A model generated the notes under the pieces. It searched no databases. It was not told where the DNA came from and saw only the letters and a list, made by a program, of their open reading frames with translations. Of a DNA stretch of 64,000 nucleotides, positions 16,657-24,760 are shown one piece after another. Each line of letters opens with the position of its first letter. Position 1 is the stretch's first letter. Where the stretch lies: positions 7,502,001 to 7,566,000 of the forward strand of contig NZ_CP034539.1 of assembly GCF_003963535.1 (NCBI RefSeq), written 5' to 3'. The position numbers and the translations under genes are program-made. The DNA comes from Streptomyces cyaneochromogenes. Its GTDB lineage: Bacteria > Actinomycetota > Actinomycetes > Streptomycetales > Streptomycetaceae.

Positions 16657-18245
16657 CGGTCGATCACCAGACCCTGGCGCTGCTGCTGTTCGGCGTGTTC
16701 GTCGCGATCACGCTGGGGATCACGACGTGGGTGAGCCGCAACCGGCATGGTTCGGCCGAGGAGTTCTACGCGGGCGGCCGGCTCTTCACGCCCATGGAGA
16801 ATGGTTTTGCCATCGCAGGTGACTACATGTCGGCAGCCTCCTTCCTCGGCATCTCGGGGCTCATCGCCCTGTTCGGCTACGACGGGCTGCTGTACTCGGT
16901 CGGCTTCCTCGTGGCCTGGCTGGTGGTGCTGTTCCTCGTCGCCGAACTGGTCCGCAACTGCGGACGGTTCACCCTCGCCGACGTGGTCGCCGCTCGGATG
17001 CGGGAGCGTCCCGTGCGGATCGCGACGGGAACTTCCTCGGTCACCGTGTCCGTTCTGTATCTGGTGGCGCAGATGGTGGGCGCGGGCACCCTGGTCGCGT
17101 TGCTGCTCGGGGGCAGGAGCGAGGCGGCGCAGGCCTGGACCGTCATCGGCGTCGGCGCGCTCATGGTGATCTATGTGTCGTTGGGAGGGATGCGGGCCAC
17201 CACCTGGATCCAGATCGTCAAGTCGGTCCTGCTGCTCGGCGGTACCGTCGCGTTGACCGTGCTCGTCCTGCTGCGCTTCCACGGCGACTTCGACCGGCTG
17301 CTGCTCACGGCGGCCGAGCGCAGTGGTCACGGTGACGCGTTCCTGGCGCCCGGGCTCAAGTACGGCGGGGACTGGACAGCCCGGTTCGACTTCATCAGCC
17401 TGGGCCTGGCGCTCGTGCTCGGCACCGCCGGACTGCCGCACATCCTGTCCCGCTTCTTCACCGTGCCCACCGCCCGCGCCGCACGGCGCTCCGTGGTCTG
17501 GGCGATCGGGCTCATCGGCGGTTTCTACCTGATGACCATCGTCCTCGGCTTCGGCGCGGCCGCCATCCTCGGGTCCGAGGCCGTCCGCGGGTCGAACGCG
17601 GCCGGGAACACGGCCGTACCGCTGCTCGCGCTCGATCTGGGCGGTGGCGCGGACTCCACCGGAGGAACGGTTCTCTTCGCGCTTGTCGCGGCCATCGCCT
17701 TCGCCACGATCCTCGCGGTCGTCGCCGGCATCACGCTCTCGTCCTCGGCCTCCGTGGCCCACGATCTGTACGCTTCACTACGACGCCGGGGCGCCGAGCC
17801 CCGCAGCGAGGTGGCCGTGGCACGGGTCGCCGCGGTCGGCATCGGCGTGGTCGCGATCGCCCTCGGACTGCTGGCCCGCGACCTCAACGTCGCCTTCCTC
17901 GTGGGCCTCGCCTTCGCCGTCGCCGCGTCCGCCAACCTGCCGGTGCTGCTCTACTCGCTGTTCTGGCGGGACTTCACCACGCGCGGGGCCGTATGGGCGG
18001 TGTACGGCGGTCTGATCCCGGCCGTGGTGCTCGTGCTGCTGTCGCCCGTGGTGTCGGGCAGCCCCGACTCGCTGTTCCCCGGGGTCGACTTCGAGTACTT
18101 CCCCCTGCAGAACCCCGGCCTGGTCTCGATCCCGCTGGGCTTCGTCGCCGGCTGGCTCGGCACCGTCACCTCGGCCGAGGTCCCCGACGAGGCCAAGCAT
18201 GCGGAGACCGAGGTGCGCTCGCTGACAGGGGCGGGGGCGGTCTAG
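16653..18245 (+). CDS. actP: Cation/acetate symporter, ActP-type (SSS family)
   Basis: 530 residues from GTG 16653. About thirteen membrane helices. The solute:sodium symporter signature regions are present: GDYMSAASFLGISG early, the sodium-site helix AQMVGAGTLVALLL, GTAGLPHILSRFFTVP in the middle, and a short C-terminal tail. Preceding DUF485 plus this gene is the arrangement of acetate permease operons; import of acetate or another short monocarboxylate with a cation is the likely activity. A CitA/CitB-type two-component system lies convergently just downstream and may control it. Confidence 0.85.
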   Translation: MTVDHQTLALLLFGVFVAITLGITTWVSRNRHGSAEEFYAGGRLFTPMENGFAIAGDYMSAASFLGISGLIALFGYDGLLYSVGFLVAWLVVLFLVAELVRNCGRFTLADVVAARMRERPVRIATGTSSVTVSVLYLVAQMVGAGTLVALLLGGRSEAAQAWTVIGVGALMVIYVSLGGMRATTWIQIVKSVLLLGGTVALTVLVLLRFHGDFDRLLLTAAERSGHGDAFLAPGLKYGGDWTARFDFISLGLALVLGTAGLPHILSRFFTVPTARAARRSVVWAIGLIGGFYLMTIVLGFGAAAILGSEAVRGSNAAGNTAVPLLALDLGGGADSTGGTVLFALVAAIAFATILAVVAGITLSSSASVAHDLYASLRRRGAEPRSEVAVARVAAVGIGVVAIALGLLARDLNVAFLVGLAFAVAASANLPVLLYSLFWRDFTTRGAVWAVYGGLIPAVVLVLLSPVVSGSPDSLFPGVDFEYFPLQNPGLVSIPLGFVAGWLGTVTSAEVPDEAKHAETEVRSLTGAGAV

Positions 18246-18280
18246 GAGGGTCTAGGAGTGGTCTACGAGGGGTCTAGGAG
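18239..18280. repeat. Four tandem copies of GGTCTAGGAG starting at the actP stop codon
   Basis: Copies at 18239-18248, 18249-18258, 18260-18269 (one mismatch) and 18271-18280. The TAG stop of the symporter gene is inside the first copy, so each copy repeats the stop-codon context. Confidence 0.85.
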
Positions 18281-18428
18281 GCGTCTTCCCGCCATGCCGG
18301 GATCGCGGACCCGGCACTGGCGGGCGCCTTCATCGCCGTACGTTTCACCGGACGGCTGACGCTTGGGCGGCCCGCATCCGTATGTAGGGGTGGCACGGTT
18401 CCCTTCCCCCGCCCCCACGGACCGTGCC

Positions 18429-19109
18429 TCAGGCGCGGGTCGCCCACACGTAACGGTGTTCCGGGCGGCCCGCGTCCCCGTACTTCAGGGTGAGGCGGGC
18501 CCGTCCCGTGCGTTCCAGGAGCTTGAGATAGCGCTGGGCGGTCTGCCGGCTCACCCCGGTCCGCTCGGCGATCTCCTGGGCCGACAGGGGGCCTTCGGCG
18601 TTCATCAGGGAGCGGCGTACGAGTTCCGCGGTCGTGGGGGAGTGGCCCTTGGGCAGGTCGGGCTCCGAGGGGGCCGACAGGGCGCCGAAGATACGATCCA
18701 CCTCGGCCTGTTCCGCCTCGCCTCCGCCGTCGAGGGTGCGGCGCAGCTCCGCGTAGGCCTCCAGCTTGGCGCGCAGGCCCGCGAAGGCGAACGGCTTGAC
18801 CAGGTACTGCAGCGCGCCGTACCGCATGGCCGCCTGCACCGTCGACACGTCCCGCGCCGCCGTCACCATGATCACGTCGGTGTGGTGGCCGCGACGCCGC
18901 ATCTCCTGGACGGCCGACAGCCCCGTCCCGTCGGGCAGATAGTGGTCCATGAGGACCAGGTCCAGCTGGGGCAGCTCCTCCACCTGGCGCAGCGCCTCCG
19001 CCACGTTGTGCGCCTCGCCCGCGACGTGGAAGCCCGGCACCTTCCCGACGTAGGCGGCGTTGACCCGCGCGACGCGTGTGTCGTCGTCCACCACCAGGAC
19101 CTCGATCAT
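18429..19109 (-). CDS. CitB/DpiA-type response regulator
   Basis: 226 residues from ATG at 19109, with GAGGAG upstream. Receiver domain with acidic pocket VDDD (7-10), phospho-acceptor D55 (LVLMDHYLPDG) and the conserved KPF near residue 105. The C-terminal output domain is a winged-helix type (LSAQEIAERTGVSRQTAQRYLKLLERTG), typical of regulators of di- and tricarboxylate uptake. Its ATG overlaps the kinase stop (ATGA), so kinase and regulator are one operon. The convergent actP-type symporter is the nearest plausible target. Confidence 0.9.
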   Translation of the reverse strand: MIEVLVVDDDTRVARVNAAYVGKVPGFHVAGEAHNVAEALRQVEELPQLDLVLMDHYLPDGTGLSAVQEMRRRGHHTDVIMVTAARDVSTVQAAMRYGALQYLVKPFAFAGLRAKLEAYAELRRTLDGGGEAEQAEVDRIFGALSAPSEPDLPKGHSPTTAELVRRSLMNAEGPLSAQEIAERTGVSRQTAQRYLKLLERTGRARLTLKYGDAGRPEHRYVWATRA

Positions 19110-20788
19110 CGCGACTCCTCCTCGGCGACGGACTGCGCATCTGACGGCACGGCGAGGGCGGGCTCCAGGTCCGGCTCGGCCAGCGCCTCGGGCAGGACGA
19201 CGGTGAACTCCGCGCCCCCGCCGGCCGCCTCTTCCACCACCGCACTGCCACCCTGCCGTTCGGCGAGCCTGCGGACGAGGGAGAGACCGATGCCGCGCTC
19301 GCGGTGGGCCGGGCGCTTCTTGGTGGACCACCCGTCGGTGAAGATCAACTCGCGTTGCTCCTCGGGGATTCCCGGCCCCGTGTCGCGCACCCTGAGGATC
19401 GCGGTACGCCCCTCGGCGCGCAGTTCGACCTCCACGCGCGCGTGCGGGGTGCCCGCGACGGCGTCCAGCGCGTTGTCCACGAGGTTGCCCACGATCGTGA
19501 CGAGCCCCCTGGGGTCGATCAGCCGGTCCGGGAGCCCCGTGCGGTCCGCCAGACGCAGCGCGACACCGCGCTCGGCCGCCACGGTCGCCTTGCCCACCAG
19601 CAGGGCGGCGAGCAGCGGGTCCTGGATCTTCTCGGCGACCTGCTCCGCGGTGGCCCGGTGATCACCGACCGCCTCGCCGACGAACTCCACGGCGTCGTCG
19701 TACATCTCCAGTTCGAGCAGACCGAGGAGGGTGTGCATACGGTTGGCGTGCTCATGGTCCTGGGCGCGCAGTGCGTCGATCAGGCCGCGCGTCGAGTCCA
19801 GCTCCCGGCCGAGCTGCTCCAGCTCGGTGCGGTCGCGCAGAGTGGCGACGGCGCCGCCGTCGTCGGTGGGCATGCGGTTGGTGACCAGGACGCGCTGGCC
19901 GCGGACCGTGAGCAGATCGGTGCCGGTCACCCGGCCGGCCAGCACGTCGGTCGTACGGCCCTCGCCGAGCGCCTCGTCGAGGGACCGGCCGACGGCCTCG
20001 TCACCGATGCCGAGCAGCCGCCGTGCCTCGTCGTTCAGGAGGCGGATACGGCCGCCGCGGTCCAGGGCGACGACGCCCTCCCGGATGCCGTGCAGCATCG
20101 CCTCGCGCTCCGCAAGGAGCGCCGAGATGTCGGAGAAGGCCAGGTCACGGGTCTGCCGTTGGACCCGGCGGGAGATGAGCCAGGCGGCCAGCGCGCCGAC
20201 CGCCAGGGCGCCGCCCGCGTACGCGAACAGCCCCGGGATGGCGTGCAGCAGCCTGGCCCGCACGCTGTCGTACGCGATACCGACCGAGACGGCGCCGATG
20301 ATCTTCCCGTCGCCGTCGCGCAACGGCACCTTGCCGCGTGCGGTGCGGCCCAGGGTGCCGCTGTCGATCTGCATGACCTCGTGGCCCGCGAGGGCCTGGC
20401 CCGGGTCGGTCGACACGATCCTGCCGATCTCGCTCGACGTGGGATGGGACCAGCGCACCCCGCGCCGGTCCATCACGACGACGTACTCGGCCTTGGTTGC
20501 CTCACGGATCCGCTCCGCCTCCCGCTGGACCGGCCCGCCGGCCGTCGCGGGCGTGCCCGCCAGGTCCTCGGCGATCTGCGGCTGTGCCGCGGTGGTCTGC
20601 GCGATCGACAGCGCGCGGCGCATCGCCTGGTCGTCCAGCTGGTCGCTGAGCGGGGCGAGGAACAGGCCGGTCGCGAGCACCGCGACTCCCGCGGCGATCG
20701 CCACCTGCATCAGCAGCACCTGCGCGAACATCTGCCGGGGCAGACCGAGGCGCAGGCGGCGGGCGGGGGGAGTGGGGCTCATACCCAT
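19106..20788 (-). CDS. CitA/DcuS-type sensor histidine kinase
   Basis: 560 residues. Two membrane helices (about 20-45 and 183-206) flank an extracytoplasmic single-Cache sensor (with YVVVMDRRGVRWSHPTSSEIG), as in kinases that bind citrate, malate or other carboxylates outside the cell. A cytoplasmic PAS domain follows, then a SpoB-type dimerisation segment with the phospho-acceptor in DHEHANRMHTLLGLLEL, and an ATPase domain (NLVDNALDA, DTGPGIPEE, GIGLSLVRRLAE). The first start, ATG 20788, has no clear ribosome-binding site; ATG 20782 is equally possible. It is coupled to the response regulator by a 4-base overlap. Confidence 0.9.
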   Translation of the reverse strand: MGMSPTPPARRLRLGLPRQMFAQVLLMQVAIAAGVAVLATGLFLAPLSDQLDDQAMRRALSIAQTTAAQPQIAEDLAGTPATAGGPVQREAERIREATKAEYVVVMDRRGVRWSHPTSSEIGRIVSTDPGQALAGHEVMQIDSGTLGRTARGKVPLRDGDGKIIGAVSVGIAYDSVRARLLHAIPGLFAYAGGALAVGALAAWLISRRVQRQTRDLAFSDISALLAEREAMLHGIREGVVALDRGGRIRLLNDEARRLLGIGDEAVGRSLDEALGEGRTTDVLAGRVTGTDLLTVRGQRVLVTNRMPTDDGGAVATLRDRTELEQLGRELDSTRGLIDALRAQDHEHANRMHTLLGLLELEMYDDAVEFVGEAVGDHRATAEQVAEKIQDPLLAALLVGKATVAAERGVALRLADRTGLPDRLIDPRGLVTIVGNLVDNALDAVAGTPHARVEVELRAEGRTAILRVRDTGPGIPEEQRELIFTDGWSTKKRPAHRERGIGLSLVRRLAERQGGSAVVEEAAGGGAEFTVVLPEALAEPDLEPALAVPSDAQSVAEEESR

Positions 20789-20915
20789 GACGGTACGTGG
20801 GTGCGTGGGATGGCCCGTAGAGGGGTGTGGCGTGGATCTCGTGGTGGATGCCGGGTTGGGGGCCGGTTGGGAGGGGCTGGTCGTCGGGGCGGCGGGTCTC
20901 CCTCAGAGGTGGGGG

Positions 20916-21000
20916 CGGGTGGCCGGTCCTTGCGGGGGTGGGGTGGGACGGCCGGTCACGGAGAGATGGGTCGGGTGGCCGGTCCTTGCGGGGGTGGGGT
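20916..21000. repeat. Perfect 29-bp direct repeat, 56-bp period, G-rich
   Basis: Identical 29-base copies at 20916-20944 and 20972-21000, each containing GGCCGGTCCTTGCGGGGGTG. The second copy ends on the first base of the reverse-complemented stop of the ferredoxin-like gene (21000-21002). Confidence 0.85.
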
Positions 21001-21941
21001 CAGCTCGCGAGCGCCGCCGTAATCGTCAGCTCCCGCAGCGCCACCACGTCCATCCGCGCGGGCGAGCCGAGCACCGACCCGCAGCTCTCGGGGCGGGGCG
21101 GCAGGGAGGCGCCCTGAGCCACGTGGACGCGCCAGTGACGGCCGTCCACGTGGGCGACGGTCACCTCCCACCTCGGGGCCGCGCCGTCCGTCCGTACGAC
21201 GCTCAGCGCCTCCGCGGCGTCCTCGCCGGTGGCCCGTCGCACGGCCAGCTCGGCAGCCTGGCCCGGCCGCTCCCAGGCCGAGTTCCCGCGGCAGCCGTCG
21301 ACGATGATTCGGCCGTCCTGGACGCCGTGCAGGACCTCCTTGACGGCGTGGGCCTGAGCCCGGCCGTACGCGTAGCCGTACGGCAGCACGAGCAGCGTCG
21401 GCGAGAACCGGTGTCCACCCAGATGGGTGACCTCCCAGACGCCGTCGACGCCGGACGTGGCGAGCTCGGCCGCGAGAGGGCGGCCCAGGAGGGCGCAGCA
21501 GCGGTCCCGCTTGCCGTTGGTGCAGACGAGGGCAAGCGGGTCGCCTGTGTGGGGACGTCCCTGGAGGACCGAGTCGAAGGTGTGGGGGTCGCCCATGCCC
21601 AGCGCGGCGAAGTCCAGGTCGAGCAACTGCTGTGGGGCGTGAGTCGTGGCGGCGTGCAGCCAGACGTTGCCGGGCACGGTGTGGGCCACATAGACCTGGC
21701 GCTCGGCGGAGGTCCCGCAGTCGGCGTGCCGGCCGGGGCGGCGGATCAGCGCGACGCGTACGCCCGTGCCCTTCGCGGCTTCCTCCAGGGCGCGGCCCAG
21801 CGCGGGGTCCAGGTGGCTCTGGGTGAGCGCCTTGGCACCCCACGGACCGGACTGCTCCAGGAGCAGCCAGGTCGTCGCGGTCGCCGCGGTCCCCGCGATG
21901 GGCTCGTCGAGGTCCCGCGAGACGGTTGAGCACGTACTCAC
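21000..21941 (-). CDS. Sucrase/ferredoxin-like family protein
   Basis: 313 residues from GTG at 21941, chosen because a -10 element lies seven bases upstream and the sequence before it is not conserved-looking. The family pattern is present: CSTVSRDLDEPIAGTA at the start, ALVCTNGKRDRCCALLGRPLA in the middle with paired cysteines, and GGHRFSPTLLVLPYGYAYG. Proteins of this family resemble thioredoxin-like ferredoxins and several sit in siderophore or iron-uptake loci. The iron box covering its promoter (21942-21960) supports an iron-related redox role, perhaps ferric-siderophore reduction; that role is inferred. Confidence 0.8.
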   Translation of the reverse strand: MSTCSTVSRDLDEPIAGTAATATTWLLLEQSGPWGAKALTQSHLDPALGRALEEAAKGTGVRVALIRRPGRHADCGTSAERQVYVAHTVPGNVWLHAATTHAPQQLLDLDFAALGMGDPHTFDSVLQGRPHTGDPLALVCTNGKRDRCCALLGRPLAAELATSGVDGVWEVTHLGGHRFSPTLLVLPYGYAYGRAQAHAVKEVLHGVQDGRIIVDGCRGNSAWERPGQAAELAVRRATGEDAAEALSVVRTDGAAPRWEVTVAHVDGRHWRVHVAQGASLPPRPESCGSVLGSPARMDVVALRELTITAALAS

Positions 21942-21960
21942 AGAGGTGAGCCTAACCTGA
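21942..21960 (-). promoter_or_regulatory. DmdR1/IdeR-type iron box over a leaderless promoter
   Basis: On the minus strand TCAGGTTAGGCTCACCTCT matches the streptomycete iron-box consensus TTAGGTTAGGCTCACCTAA at 16 of 19 positions. TAGGCT inside it is also a -10 element, seven bases before the GTG at 21941. Iron-loaded repressor bound here would cover the transcription start, so expression should rise when iron is scarce. Confidence 0.78.
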
Positions 21961-22045
21961 CTTGAGTCGGGGTGACTTCCCGAGGGGGCTCCTGGGGCGA
22001 CTCCTGAACCCTGCGCCACTGCCCTGTCCCGATAGGGCTGGAGGC

Positions 22046-23302
22046 CTACTCGGGCAGTGGCTGTGGCGGCTTCGGACCCGCGTAGTGCCCGCTCGGGCGC
22101 ATGCGCAGCGGTCGCTCCTCATACTCCTCCAGCGCGTGGGCGATCCAGCCCGCCGTGCGGGCCACGGCGAAGATCGTCTCACCGGCCGTGGACGGCATGG
22201 CGGAGGACGCCGTGAACACGGCCAGGGCCAGGTCGACGTTGGCGTGGAGCGGGGTGTGGCGGGCGGCGGTGGCGACGATGTCGCGGGCCGCGGCGAGGGC
22301 GGGCGCGGAGTGGGGGAGCTCCTCCAGGAGCTCGAACAGGACACGCGCGCGTGGGTCCTCGCCGGGGTAGAGCCGGTGACCGAGTCCCGGAATGCTCCGG
22401 CCGGCCCGCAGCTCCTGTGCGATGACGGGCCCGGCGTCGCCCCGGTCGAGCACTTCCATGATCAGCTTGTGGGCGAGGCCGCTCGCCGCGCCGTGCAGGG
22501 GCCCCTCGATCACGCCGAGCCCGGCGGAGACGGCCGCGTAGGCGTGTGCGCGGGCCGACGCGGCGACCCGCACGGCCAGAGTCGAGGCGGCCAGGTCGTG
22601 ATCGACGAGCAGGGCGAGGGCTGTGTCCAGGACCTTCAGCGCGGCCTCGTCGGCGGGCCGTCCGCTCAGCCGGTCCCACAGGCGCTGTGCGACCGAGCCC
22701 TCGTCGCGATAGGTGAACCCCGCAGGTGTGAGCGCGGCGACCAAGGTCGGGATGAGGACGCGGGCGGTGCCGAGCACGGCCTCCTCGGACAGGTCGAAGC
22801 GCAGCGGGTCCGTTGCGGCGGCGGCGATCGCCGCGACCCGCAACCGGTCGGTGGGGTCGGCGTGTTCGGGCAGGGAGCCGACGGCACGGCGGGCGGCGGC
22901 GACGTAGGCCTCGGGGGCGGTGAAGGTGACGCCGCGGCGCAACCGGCCGGTCCACAGCCACTCGGCGACCTCTTCGTAGGAGTGCCGGGAAGCCAGTTCG
23001 GTCGCGTCCACGCCCCGGAAGTAGTAGCGGTCGGTGTCGATGAACGTCAGGCGGGTCCGTACCGACAGCTCGCCGCCCGATGCCGAACCGCCCGCACTCT
23101 CCCGCTTGTTGCGCCGGGCGAGCGTCTCCACCTCCTTGGCGTCGAAGGTGCTTCCCCGGCCGCCGGGCGCGCGGCGACTGCTGAGGTGACCGCGGCTCAC
23201 GTACGCGTACACGGTCTCGGGCTTCACGCCGAGCAGCTCGGCGGCCTCCTGGGTGGTCAGCCGCTGTTCGGCGGGACCGGGGCCGGGTTCTTGATCGCGC
23301 AT
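22046..23302 (-). CDS. Citrate synthase-family protein with N-terminal helix-turn-helix
   Basis: 418 residues from ATG at 23302. Residues 14-62 are a MerR/excisionase-like DNA-binding helix-turn-helix (LTTQEAAELLGVKPETVYAYVSRG, wing to KEVETLARRNK). From about 80 a citrate synthase fold follows with catalytic-type residues intact: H270 (GPLHGAAS), H309 (GLGHRLYPGEDPR) and D357 (NVDLALAV). Overall length after the HTH is shorter than a housekeeping citrate synthase. The fusion suggests an enzyme, or a former enzyme, that senses acyl-CoA or oxaloacetate and binds DNA. It is divergent from a second citrate synthase-type gene across 108 bases holding several TTGA/TCAA palindromes, the likely operators. 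No strong ribosome-binding site is visible. Confidence 0.85.
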   Translation of the reverse strand: MRDQEPGPGPAEQRLTTQEAAELLGVKPETVYAYVSRGHLSSRRAPGGRGSTFDAKEVETLARRNKRESAGGSASGGELSVRTRLTFIDTDRYYFRGVDATELASRHSYEEVAEWLWTGRLRRGVTFTAPEAYVAAARRAVGSLPEHADPTDRLRVAAIAAAATDPLRFDLSEEAVLGTARVLIPTLVAALTPAGFTYRDEGSVAQRLWDRLSGRPADEAALKVLDTALALLVDHDLAASTLAVRVAASARAHAYAAVSAGLGVIEGPLHGAASGLAHKLIMEVLDRGDAGPVIAQELRAGRSIPGLGHRLYPGEDPRARVLFELLEELPHSAPALAAARDIVATAARHTPLHANVDLALAVFTASSAMPSTAGETIFAVARTAGWIAHALEEYEERPLRMRPSGHYAGPKPPQPLPE

Positions 23303-23330
23303 GGGGTCACCGTATCCAGGGTGCTGGACA

Positions 23331-23395
23331 TTGATTCGCATATTGATTGAATCAACATTGACAGGAATTGAGTCAAGCATAGACAGTCGAATCAA
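23331..23395. promoter_or_regulatory. Cluster of TTGA/TCAA palindromic operator candidates
   Basis: Between the divergent starts lie TTGATTCG (23331-23338), the perfect 13-bp palindrome TTGATTGAATCAA (23343-23355), the perfect 9-bp palindrome TTGAGTCAA (23368-23376) and TCGAATCAA (23387-23395). They flank and interleave the rightward -35/-10 elements. This A+T-rich, symmetric cluster is unlike the surrounding sequence. The helix-turn-helix protein encoded to the left is the obvious candidate ligand; binding has not been shown. Confidence 0.7.
23358..23385 (+). promoter_or_regulatory. Promoter of the rightward citrate synthase gene
   Basis: TTGACA (23358-23363), 16 bases, TAGACA (23380-23385). 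The -35 is a perfect consensus. The 9-bp palindrome TTGAGTCAA sits between the two elements, so bound protein should interfere with RNA polymerase. GGGAGGAATC precedes the ATG at 23411. Confidence 0.65.
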
Positions 23396-23410
23396 GTCCA
23401 GGGAGGAATC

Positions 23411-24577
23411 ATGTCCGTCAACAGGTCAGCAACTGTGCTCGTCGAGGTGCCACGCGGACTCGCGGGTGTCGTCGTCACCGACACCGAGATCGGTGACGTC
23501 CGGGGACTCGAGGGCTTCTACCACTACCGCCAGTACTCGGCCGTCGAACTCGCGCAGACCCGCCCCTTCGAGGACGTCTGGCATCTCCTGGTCCACGGCG
23601 AACTGCCGGACGCCGAACGTGCCGCCGCGTTCGCCGCCGAGACCGCGGCACTGCGGCGGCTGCCCGACGACGTGCGAGCGGCCCTGCCCGCGATCGCGGC
23701 GGCGAGCGGACGGTCCGGCCCGCTGGCAGGCCTGCGCACCGCGCTCTCCCTGCTCGGCGCGGCACAGGGCTTCCGGCCGGTGTACGACATCGACACCGAC
23801 GAGCGCCGCCGGGACGCCCTTCTCGCGGCCGCGGTCGTACCGACGCTGCTCACCGCCCTGCATCGGCTGGGCAAAGGGCTTGACCCTGTTGAGCCGCGTG
23901 AGGATCTCTCGTACGCGGCGAACTACCTGTACATGTTGACCGGCTCGGAGCCCGATCCGGCGCGGATTCGGGCGGTCGAGCAATACTTGATCTCAACCAT
24001 TGACCACGGATTCAACGCGTCAACCTTTACGGCCCGGGTCATCACATCCACGGGTGCGGACATCGCGGCCTGCCTCGTCGGAGCCGTGGGCGCGCTGTCG
24101 GGGCCGTTGCACGGCGGTGCGCCCAGTCGTGCGCTGGACACGCTGGACGCCATCGGTACCCCCGAGCGCATCGACCCCTGGATCCGTGAACGCGTCCTCG
24201 CCGGCGACCGCATCATGGGCTTCGGCCACCCGGTCTACCGCACGGAGGACCCCCGTTCGCGGATGCTCCGCGAGATCGCCCAGAACTTCGGCGGCCCACG
24301 CGTCGAGTTCGCCGTAGAGGTCGAACGCCGCGTGGAAGCGATCCTGGCCGAGCTGAAGCCCGGCCGCGAGCTGCACACGAACGTCGAGTTCTACGCGGGC
24401 GTGGTCATGGAACTCTGTGGTCTGCCGCGCGAGATGTTCACCCCGACGTTCGCTGCGGCGCGGGTCGTGGGCTGGAGCGCCAACATCCTGGAACAGGCGC
24501 AGGACTCGAAGATCATCAGGCCGGCGGCTCGGTACGTGGGGCCGGGGGCGCCGGTGCGGGTGCCGGAGGCGGCCTGA
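23411..24577 (+). CDS. Citrate synthase / 2-methylcitrate synthase family protein
   Basis: 388 residues, GGGAGG upstream of ATG 23411. Starts with the small-type citrate synthase motif GLAGVVVTDTEIGDVRGLEGFYHYRQYSA. Catalytic histidines are H234 (GPLHGG) and H273 (GFGHPVYRTEDPRS). The third catalytic residue, Asp in the usual NVDFYSG, is Glu here (NVEFYAG, E326), which may lower activity or shift the substrate. The short type is shared by 2-methylcitrate synthases, so oxaloacetate plus acetyl-CoA or propionyl-CoA are both possible. It is divergent from a helix-turn-helix-fused paralogue that probably regulates it. Confidence 0.87.
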   Translation: MSVNRSATVLVEVPRGLAGVVVTDTEIGDVRGLEGFYHYRQYSAVELAQTRPFEDVWHLLVHGELPDAERAAAFAAETAALRRLPDDVRAALPAIAAASGRSGPLAGLRTALSLLGAAQGFRPVYDIDTDERRRDALLAAAVVPTLLTALHRLGKGLDPVEPREDLSYAANYLYMLTGSEPDPARIRAVEQYLISTIDHGFNASTFTARVITSTGADIAACLVGAVGALSGPLHGGAPSRALDTLDAIGTPERIDPWIRERVLAGDRIMGFGHPVYRTEDPRSRMLREIAQNFGGPRVEFAVEVERRVEAILAELKPGRELHTNVEFYAGVVMELCGLPREMFTPTFAAARVVGWSANILEQAQDSKIIRPAARYVGPGAPVRVPEAA

Positions 24578-24599
24578 GAGCGGCCCGAGAAACGCGTGT

Positions 24600-24626
24600 G
24601 GCCTGGTGCCGTTCTGGCGCCAGGCC
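24600..24626 (+). terminator. Terminator after citrate synthase gene
   Basis: Stem GGCCTGGTGCC (24600-24610) with GGCGCCAGGCC (24616-24626), one G-T pair, loop GTTCT, 23 bases past the stop. Confidence 0.75.
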
Positions 24627-24760
24627 TCATCGGTGGTGATCGAGCAGTGACGGGGTGCCGGCTGCTCGCCGGGTCGGCACCCGGCTCGCTCAACGGTTGC
24701 GCGCGGCCGGGGGAGTGTGACGGTACGGGTCTGGGGTGGACGCGTGCTCGTGCCGTGGGT

